From Dechloromonas sp. (lineage in GTDB: Bacteria > Pseudomonadota > Gammaproteobacteria > Burkholderiales > Rhodocyclaceae), in contig JAFLDQ010000098.1 of the NCBI GenBank assembly GCA_017302355.1, positions 1 through 12,294 of the forward strand: DNA of 12,294 bases. The letters run 5' to 3'. This document shows, piece by piece, positions 7,239 through 12,294 of this stretch. How positions within the stretch are numbered: position 1 is the first letter of the stretch; every line of letters starts with the position of its first letter. The notes under the pieces are model-generated. The model saw only the letters and a program-made list of their open reading frames with translations. It did not search any database and was not told the origin of the DNA. Both the position numbers and the translations under genes were made by a program.

Positions 7239-7287
7239 GTGGTGCGGTTCGGGAAGCGCCTGGCGGGCGCCGGGAAAATCGTCGATT

Positions 7288-7956
7288 CTACCGCAAAGTA
7301 ATGATTTTCCAGCCCATTTTCAGGCTGTGCCGATGCAGCGTGGGGTCGGGGTCGACCGCCACCGGCGTCTTGACCCTGCCCATCAGCGGTAGGTCGTTGT
7401 GCGAGTCGCTGTAGAAGAAGCTCTCGGCGAAGCTGCCCCACCACAGGCCGAGCGATTCGAGCCAGTTGTCGACGCGTTCGATCTTGCCGTCGCGGAACGA
7501 GGGCGTGCCGCGCGGGTTGCCGGAAAATGCCCCGTTTTCGACGTCGACCGCGGCAACCGTGCCGATCAGGTGCGGAATCCCGAATTCGTTGACGATCGGC
7601 CGCGTGACGAAGCTGTTGGTGGCGGTGACGACGGCGCACAGGTCGCCGTTGGCCAGGTGGCCGCGCACCAGCTGGCGGGCCTTGTCGCCGATCAGCGGCG
7701 CGATGTGGCGCGCCATGTACTCGCGATGCCAGGCATCCAGTTCGGCGCGCGGGTGGCGGGCCAGCGGGGCGAGCTGGAAGGCGAGGAACTCGTCGATGTC
7801 GAGGGTGCCCTCCTTGTACTGGTCGTAGAAGGCCATGTTCTTCGCTTCCTGGATCTCGCGGTCCACGACGCCCTTGGCGATCAGGAACTGCGCCCATTCG
7901 AAATCGGAGTCGCCGGCGATGAGGGTGTTGTCAAGGTCGAAGAGGGCAAGATTCAT
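7288..7956 (-). CDS. HAD-superfamily (subfamily IB, SerB-like) phosphatase
   Basis: A 222-residue cytoplasmic phosphatase of the haloacid dehalogenase superfamily. Motif I is LFDLDNTLIAGDSD with nucleophile Asp7 and acid/base Asp9; motif II is VVTATNSF (Thr111/Thr113); Lys158 in RDGKIERV is the likely motif III lysine; motif IV is FYSDSHNDLPLM with Asp184 and Asp188. A helical cap lies between residues 15 and 90. This matches the HAD-IB group that includes phosphoserine phosphatase and some histidinol-phosphate phosphatases; the substrate cannot be decided here. Its ATG overlaps the hda stop (ATGA), so it is translationally coupled to hda. pcnB follows 49 bases later. In my recollection, hda-HAD-pcnB is a common betaproteobacterial arrangement. 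Confidence 0.9.
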   Translation of the reverse strand: MNLALFDLDNTLIAGDSDFEWAQFLIAKGVVDREIQEAKNMAFYDQYKEGTLDIDEFLAFQLAPLARHPRAELDAWHREYMARHIAPLIGDKARQLVRGHLANGDLCAVVTATNSFVTRPIVNEFGIPHLIGTVAAVDVENGAFSGNPRGTPSFRDGKIERVDNWLESLGLWWGSFAESFFYSDSHNDLPLMGRVKTPVAVDPDPTLHRHSLKMGWKIITLR

Positions 7957-8618
7957 TGTCGGAAATCCAGCGGCAGTGTTTCATTGAGCAGTTGGCGCAG
8001 CAACGGCAGCGTCACCGCGCGCTTGTGCTCAAGAGTGTAGCGGTCGAGCGCGGCGATGAAGGCGGACAGGGTGCGCATGTCGCGCGGGGCGTGGCGCATC
8101 AGGTAGTCGATGCTTTCCGGCGACAGCTTGAGGGCGCGTTCGCGGGCCTGGCCAAGGAGGGCGGAAGCCTTCTCGGCGTCGGACAGCGGCCGCAGGCGAT
8201 AGATCAGCCCGGAGCCGAGGCGGGTGCGCAGGTCCTCACGCAGCGCGAGATGGGCCGGCGGCTGGCTGGCCGCGGTCAGCAATCGTCCAGCGGCCATCTT
8301 CAAGCGGTTGAAATGATTGAACAGGGCGATCTGCCCGGCCTCGCTCAGCGCGCCGACATGGTCGACGGCCAGTTGCCGGACCTCCGTCACCTTCCCCAGC
8401 GCCGGGTCGAGCGCCGCATCGACGTAGGTGAAGCCGCTGGCCAGCAACAGATGCGAAGTCCCCGAACCCGCTTCTCCCCACAGGCAGAACGACGTCTCGG
8501 CGCGCGTTCCGGCCAGCCAGCCGGTGAGGGCGGCGACGGCTTCCGCATTGCCGCCGGCGACGAAATTGTCCAGGGTCGGCGGCGCTTCGGGAAGCAGGTC
8601 GAGAAACAGTTGGCGCAT
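7953..8618 (-). CDS. hda: DnaA regulatory inactivator Hda-like protein
   Basis: Hda binds the DNA-loaded beta clamp and promotes ATP hydrolysis by DnaA, preventing re-initiation of replication. The N-terminus MRQLFLDLL carries a QLxLxL-type clamp-binding motif at residues 3-8. An AAA+ core follows: WGEAGSGTSHLLLA at the Walker A position lacking the Lys, as E. coli Hda also does, then LAVDHVGALS at the Walker B position, the RLLTAASQPP strand with sensor-like residues, LRTRLGSGLIYRLRPLSD (the DnaA-like SRL.WG..Y.L.PL pattern), and the C-terminal PRDMRTLSAFIAALD. The region after Walker A is about a dozen residues shorter than in E. coli Hda. Total length is 221. The start is supported by the clamp motif although no ribosome binding site is visible. 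It is the first gene of the run ending at panD. Confidence 0.9.
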   Translation of the reverse strand: MRQLFLDLLPEAPPTLDNFVAGGNAEAVAALTGWLAGTRAETSFCLWGEAGSGTSHLLLASGFTYVDAALDPALGKVTEVRQLAVDHVGALSEAGQIALFNHFNRLKMAAGRLLTAASQPPAHLALREDLRTRLGSGLIYRLRPLSDAEKASALLGQARERALKLSPESIDYLMRHAPRDMRTLSAFIAALDRYTLEHKRAVTLPLLRQLLNETLPLDFRQ

Positions 8619-8645
8619 GCACTTGGCGCGAGGTGAAGGATCCCG

Positions 8646-8654
8646 ATTCTAGCA
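8646..8654 (-). promoter_or_regulatory. Possible extended -10 promoter for the hda operon
   Basis: The minus strand reads TGCTAGAAT, an extended -10 (TGn plus TAGAAT), ending 27 bases upstream of the hda start codon. There is no good -35 hexamer at the proper distance, which is tolerated by extended -10 promoters. It lies in the gap between the ppk hairpin and hda, where a promoter is expected. Confidence 0.4.
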
Positions 8655-8724
8655 TTGGCGATGCCCCCGGAATTCGTGGAACGGCAACACGCATTCCGTA
8701 GTTTCCGGGCCGGCCGGGCATCAA

Positions 8725-8754
8725 CGAAAATGCGGCCGCATGGCCGCATTTTCG
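8725..8754 (-). terminator. Hairpin downstream of ppk1, probable terminator
   Basis: Arms CGAAAATGCGGCC (8725-8737) and GGCCGCATTTTCG (8742-8754) are perfectly complementary with a four-base loop. It lies 47 bases after the ppk stop. The 3' arm on the minus strand ends ATTTTCG and is followed by TTGATG rather than a T-run, so the termination call rests on position and on the 13-bp stem. Between it and hda lies the probable hda promoter. Confidence 0.55.
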
Positions 8755-8801
8755 TGCTTTCGTCGAAGTCGACCGCAAGCGGCGGCCGTCCGCGGCCAGA
8801 T

Positions 8802-10880
8802 TCAGCTGCCCAGCGTCAGCATCAGTTCCGACTGGGCGCTGTGGGGCTTGGCGCGGGCCGACCGGCGCCGCTGGTAGACGCCGTCGCCGTTCATGTCCCA
8901 GGACTGCTGGTTGTCGGCAAGATAGAACTTGAGCCCTTCGGTGATGACGCGTTTCTTGAGCTTGGCGTCGAGCAGCGGGAAGGCCAGCTCGATGCGGCGG
9001 AAGAAGTTGCGGTACATCCAGTCGGCGCTCGACAGGTAGACCGACTCCTTGCCGCCGTCGTAGAAATAGAAGATGCGGTGATGCTCGAGGAAGCGGCCGA
9101 TGATCGAATGGACCTTGATGTTCTCCGAGAGTCCCGGCACGCCGGGGCGCAGCCCGCAGACGCCGCGTATCATCAGTTCGATCTGGACCCCGGCCTGCGA
9201 AGCCTGGTACAGCGCGTCGATGGTTTCCGGCTCGAGCAGCGAGTTCATCTTGGCGACGACGATCGCTTTCTTGCCCGCCTTGGCGGCTTCGGCTTCCTTG
9301 CCGATGGCGGCAACGACGTTGGGCTGGAGCGTGAACGGGGCCATCCAGACATGTTGCAGCGCCTGCGCCTTGCCTAGGCCGGTCAGTTGCTTGAAGACTT
9401 CATTGACGTCCTGGGTGATCTCGTCGTTGGCGGTCATCAGGCCGAAGTCGGAATAGAGCCGCGCCGTGCGCGGGTGATAGTTGCCGGTGCCGAGGTGCGC
9501 GTAACGCTTGAGATGGCCTTCCTCGCGGCGCACGATAAGCAACGCCTTGGCGTGCACCTTGTAGCCGACGACGCCATAGACGACGTGGGCGCCGACCTGC
9601 TCCAGCCGGGTCGCCCATTCGATGTTGGCCTCCTCGTCGAAACGCGCCATCAGTTCGACGACGACCGTCACCTCCTTGCCGTTCTGCGCGGCGCGGATCA
9701 ACGACTGCATCAGCACCGAATCGGTGCCGGTGCGGTAGACGGTCATCTTGATCGCGACCACCGCCGGGTCGGTCGATGCCTGGTTGAGCAGTTCGATGAC
9801 CGGCGCGAACGACTGGAAGGGATGGTGCAGCAGGATGTCGCCGTTGCGGATGCTGTGGAAGATGTTGGCGCCCTTGCCGAGGGCCTTGGGCAAGCCGGGG
9901 ACGAAGGGCGGGAATTTCAGGTCCGGACGGTCCACCCAGTCGGGAACCGACATCAGGCGGACGAGGTTGACCGGCCCGTTGACCCGGTAGAGGTCGTCGC
10001 GGCGCAGCCCGAACTGGTCGAGCAGGAATTCGACCATCGATTCGGAACAGCTGTCGGCCACCTCGAGGCGGACGGCGTCGCCGAAATGGCGTTGCGGCAG
10101 TTCGCCCTGCAGCTTGGTGCGCAGGTTGGTGACCTCCTCCTCGTCGACGAAGAGATTCGAATTGCGCGTCGCGCGGAACTGGTAGCAGCCGCGCACGGTC
10201 ATGCCGGCGAACAGCTCGCCGACGCATTCGTGCAGGATCGACGACATGAAGACGAATCCATGGGCGCAGCCGGAGATCTCCTGGGGCACCTTGGTGACGC
10301 GGGGCAGGACGCGCGGCGCCTGCACGATGGCGGCATTGGAACTGCGGCCGAAGGCATCCTTGCCCTCGAGTTCGACGGCGAAATTGAGGCTCTTGTTGAG
10401 GACGCGCGGAAACGGGTGCGAGGGGTCGAGTCCGACCGGCGTCAGCACCGGCATCATCTCGCGGAAGAAATACTGGCGGATCCACTCGCGCTGCTTTTCG
10501 CTCCATTTCGAGCGGCGCAGGAAGCGGATGTCCTGTTCCGCGAGCAGCGGCAGAACGACGTCATTCAAGGTCCGGTACTGTTCGTTGACCAGGGCATGCG
10601 CTTCGTCGCAGAGCAGGCGGAACGCGTCATGCGCGGTCATGCCGTCGGTGGTGACCACCGGGGCATGGGCCTTGATCTGTTCCTTGAGCCCGGCCACGCG
10701 GACCTCGAAGAACTCGTCCAGATTGCTGGAGACGATGCACAGGAAGCGCAGGCGCTCCAGCAGCGGCACCTTGTCGTCCTGTGCCTGCGCCAGGACACGG
10801 CGGTTGAACGCCAGCAGGCCCAGTTCCCGATTCAGGTAGTGTTGTGGCGGATAGTCGTCTTTTCCTTGATGCAGTGTCAT
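8802..10880 (-). CDS. ppk1: Polyphosphate kinase 1
   Basis: PPK1 reversibly polymerises the terminal phosphate of ATP into inorganic polyphosphate. All four domains are present in 692 residues: an N-terminal helical domain (YLNRELGLLAFNRRVL, IVSSNLDEFFEVR), a head domain (VLTPVGLDPSHPFPR onwards), and two C-terminal phospholipase-D-like domains. His443 in YKVHAKALL corresponds to the autophosphorylated His435 of E. coli; His462 in AHLGTGNYHPRTARLY and His600 in FLEHHRIFYF match its other active-site histidines. Arg383 and Arg413 lie in VYRTGTD and MARFDEE. The start has GGAGG five bases upstream, the strongest ribosome binding site in the right-hand region. A possible promoter lies 26 bases upstream and a hairpin follows the stop. 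ppk1 is the usual strain marker for Candidatus Accumulibacter, so this gene could place the organism, but I cannot assign it by eye. Confidence 0.98.
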   Translation of the reverse strand: MTLHQGKDDYPPQHYLNRELGLLAFNRRVLAQAQDDKVPLLERLRFLCIVSSNLDEFFEVRVAGLKEQIKAHAPVVTTDGMTAHDAFRLLCDEAHALVNEQYRTLNDVVLPLLAEQDIRFLRRSKWSEKQREWIRQYFFREMMPVLTPVGLDPSHPFPRVLNKSLNFAVELEGKDAFGRSSNAAIVQAPRVLPRVTKVPQEISGCAHGFVFMSSILHECVGELFAGMTVRGCYQFRATRNSNLFVDEEEVTNLRTKLQGELPQRHFGDAVRLEVADSCSESMVEFLLDQFGLRRDDLYRVNGPVNLVRLMSVPDWVDRPDLKFPPFVPGLPKALGKGANIFHSIRNGDILLHHPFQSFAPVIELLNQASTDPAVVAIKMTVYRTGTDSVLMQSLIRAAQNGKEVTVVVELMARFDEEANIEWATRLEQVGAHVVYGVVGYKVHAKALLIVRREEGHLKRYAHLGTGNYHPRTARLYSDFGLMTANDEITQDVNEVFKQLTGLGKAQALQHVWMAPFTLQPNVVAAIGKEAEAAKAGKKAIVVAKMNSLLEPETIDALYQASQAGVQIELMIRGVCGLRPGVPGLSENIKVHSIIGRFLEHHRIFYFYDGGKESVYLSSADWMYRNFFRRIELAFPLLDAKLKKRVITEGLKFYLADNQQSWDMNGDGVYQRRRSARAKPHSAQSELMLTLGS

Positions 10881-10905
10881 TTCGGCCTCCTCGCAAGTTT
10901 GCAGA

Positions 10906-10911
10906 AGTATA
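10906..10911 (-). promoter_or_regulatory. Possible -10 element for ppk1
   Basis: The minus strand reads TATACT (five of six consensus matches) 25 bases upstream of the ppk1 ATG. The hexamer 17 bases upstream (CAAATC) is a poor -35, so a second factor or weak basal activity would be expected. I looked for a Pho-box-like pair of CTGTCAT-type repeats in 10881-10981 and did not see one. Confidence 0.35.
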
Positions 10912-10981
10912 TTCTTCGCGCCCGCCGATTTGAAGGATCCGCGGCCCGCCGCGCGGACTTTTTGCAGGCGCCGGCGGGCGT

Positions 10982-12294
10982 TCAGCCGCAGGCGCTCCGC
11001 GCGTTCGCGGCATGGGCGGCGAGCGCGTTCAGCAGGGCGCCGATCTTGGCCTCGGTTTCGGCAAGCTCGAGCTCGGGGTCGGAACCGGCGACGATGCCGG
11101 CTCCGGCATGCAGTTCGATGCGCTTGCCGGTGATCAGCGCCGAACGCAGGGCGACGTCAAAGGCGCCGTCGCCGTTCGTGTCGAGGGCGCCGAAGCCGCC
11201 GCTGTACCAACCGCCGCGGACTTCGCCGTGACGCGCCAGCCAGCTTGCCGCGGCCGCGCCCGGGAAGCCGCCGACCGCGGGCGTCGGATGCAGGGCGCGG
11301 ACGAGATCGAAGAGCGAGATCCCGGGCGCGGTGACCCCGGTGATCCGGCTGCGCAGATGGCGGATGTGGCCGGCGGCGTGGATTTCGACCGGTCCGGGCT
11401 GCGGCGGATGTGCGCAGTGGTAGGCCAGACTGGCGACGACGGCCCGGGTGACCAACGCCTGCTCGTGGCGGTTCTTGGCGGCATCGAGAGCGAGCGATCC
11501 CGGCCAGGCTGTCCCGGCGAGCGCGTCGGCCGAGAGGCGGCGGCCGGCGAGACTGACCAGCCGCTCCGGTGTGGCGCCGAGGAAGGTCTGCGGCCCCTCG
11601 CCGAAGGCGTAGATCGTGGCAGCGGGCTGCTGTTCGATCAGCGCGCCGAGCAGAGGGCCGGGCGGAATCGGCGCATCGGCCGCGAAATGGCGGCTGCGCG
11701 CAAGCACGACCTTGTCGACCTGCCCGTGGCCGATGTCGCGCAGGGCGGCCCGCACCCGGGCGATCCAGGCGCGGTCGACAAGGGTAGGGTCGTGCGCCGG
11801 CAACAGGCGGTAGGCCGCCGCGCGCACCGGGTCGGCCAGCAGTTTCAGCCAGCCCGTGGCGGCCTGGGCGATTCTTCCGGCGGTCGTGCTGAGCGTCGCC
11901 TGGCAGCGCCCGTCCCGCGCTTCGAGGAGGATGGCGGGGACCGCCAGCAGTGCGTTGGGCAGCGGCGCCTGGCTGCGCTCGTCGAAGGCGAAGCCGCAGA
12001 AGGCCAGCGCCGGCCGGTCGTGACGCCAGGCTTCGCGCAGGCCGGCAAAGGTATTGTCGAGCGCGGCGAAACGGCTGGGGCCGGCGCTGCCGACCTGCAG
12101 CGCATGGCCGATGCCGAGGCGATAGGCCGCCTGCGCCGGCCGCGCCTGGTACCAGAACGGCGCGCTGGCGGGCAGGGCGGCGAGCCAGTCGGTGTCGCGC
12201 CGGCCCAGTTCGATGCGCAGGCTGACCGCCGCAGCTGCCGGGGCGCCTGCGGCGAGCGCCCGCAGTTGGGCGGACAGCGCGGGGTCGGCGAGGC
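10982..12294 (-). CDS. Isochorismate synthase (MenF/EntC/DhbC-like chorismate-binding enzyme), N-terminus outside the window
   Basis: The frame is open from the stop at 10982 to the window edge (437 codons), so nearly the whole protein is present. It converts chorismate to isochorismate, for menaquinone or for a catecholate siderophore. Visible in order: a degenerate N-terminal domain with FWYQARP and FCGFAFDE, then the catalytic domain with VDKVVLARSR (the Lys at 11711-11713 is the general base), FLGATPERLV, LAGTAWPG, the LHPTPAVGG segment with its conserved His, GWYSGGFGALDTNGDG, and the metal-binding acidic cluster in DPELELAETEAKI near the C-terminus. LAGTAWPG and the Lys favour isochorismate synthase over anthranilate or aminodeoxychorismate synthase. 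A GTG at 11827 is internal. It lies 101 bases upstream of ppk1 on the same strand. No other men or siderophore gene is inside the window, so the pathway is undecided. Confidence 0.88.
   Translation of the reverse strand, partial: LADPALSAQLRALAAGAPAAAAVSLRIELGRRDTDWLAALPASAPFWYQARPAQAAYRLGIGHALQVGSAGPSRFAALDNTFAGLREAWRHDRPALAFCGFAFDERSQAPLPNALLAVPAILLEARDGRCQATLSTTAGRIAQAATGWLKLLADPVRAAAYRLLPAHDPTLVDRAWIARVRAALRDIGHGQVDKVVLARSRHFAADAPIPPGPLLGALIEQQPAATIYAFGEGPQTFLGATPERLVSLAGRRLSADALAGTAWPGSLALDAAKNRHEQALVTRAVVASLAYHCAHPPQPGPVEIHAAGHIRHLRSRITGVTAPGISLFDLVRALHPTPAVGGFPGAAAASWLARHGEVRGGWYSGGFGALDTNGDGAFDVALRSALITGKRIELHAGAGIVAGSDPELELAETEAKIGALLNALAAHAANARSACG

Noticed and set aside
10938..10963. 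Stem TCCGCG/CGCGGA followed by CTTTTT on the plus strand, a terminator candidate
   Set aside because: The T-run is on the plus strand, where no gene ends. On the minus strand the stem is short and has no T-run, so it does not explain the end of the isochorismate synthase transcript.
9387..11231. Long plus-strand open frame opposite ppk1 and the isochorismate synthase
   Set aside because: It is antisense to two confidently identified genes, its translation is Arg/Ala/Asp-rich without family features, and long antisense frames are expected in GC-rich DNA.

Overview
The window joins two pieces of DNA that look unrelated. Positions 1 to about 2343 have a balanced base composition, ordinary AT-containing codons, genes on both strands, and short perfect hairpins between the genes. 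Its protein sequences, the YjbQ fragment most clearly, resemble my recollection of Chloroflexota/Anaerolineae proteins. From about 2344 to the end the DNA is clearly GC-rich with strong G/C third-position bias, every gene lies on the minus strand, and the gene content and order (hda, HAD phosphatase, pcnB, folK, panB, panC, panD, with ppk1 and an isochorismate synthase upstream) are those of a betaproteobacterium, probably Rhodocyclales. Both taxonomic placements are inference, since no search was run. The change is abrupt and cuts a gene on each side. A chimeric metagenome contig is the simplest explanation; real horizontal transfer is the alternative.

Left piece. The window opens inside a plus-strand ABC transporter ATPase (PotA/FbpC-like), followed by an alkaline-phosphatase-superfamily hydrolase, plausibly in the same uptake operon for a phosphorus-containing or organic solute. 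Converging on these from the minus strand are a DJ-1/PfpI-family protein and, upstream of it, a YjbQ/UPF0047 protein whose N-terminal third is missing at the junction. Three strong inverted repeats (566-592, 1434-1466, 2021-2051) sit in the gaps; two share the same core.

Right piece, read in the direction of transcription (high to low coordinates). A chorismate-binding isochorismate synthase, open at the window edge, is followed by polyphosphate kinase ppk1, with its own strong ribosome binding site and a hairpin after it. Next comes a compact unit: hda (DnaA inactivation), a HAD phosphatase overlapping it by ATGA, pcnB (poly(A) polymerase), folK overlapping pcnB by GTGA, then panB, panC and panD. 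FolK makes the pterin precursor of folate. PanB, PanC and PanD make pantothenate, the precursor of coenzyme A, and PanB itself uses methylene-tetrahydrofolate, so the folate and CoA branches connect metabolically. panD has a near-consensus sigma70 promoter and is followed by a classical rho-independent terminator. Beyond that lie a 169-residue hypothetical protein and the start of one more reading frame that is lost at the junction.

I found no RNA gene, insertion sequence, CRISPR array or phage gene. I see no convincing undescribed system. The items most worth a second look are the junction, the Anaerolineae-type palindromes, the divergent phosphatase-superfamily active site, the compact Hda and the separately promoted panD.
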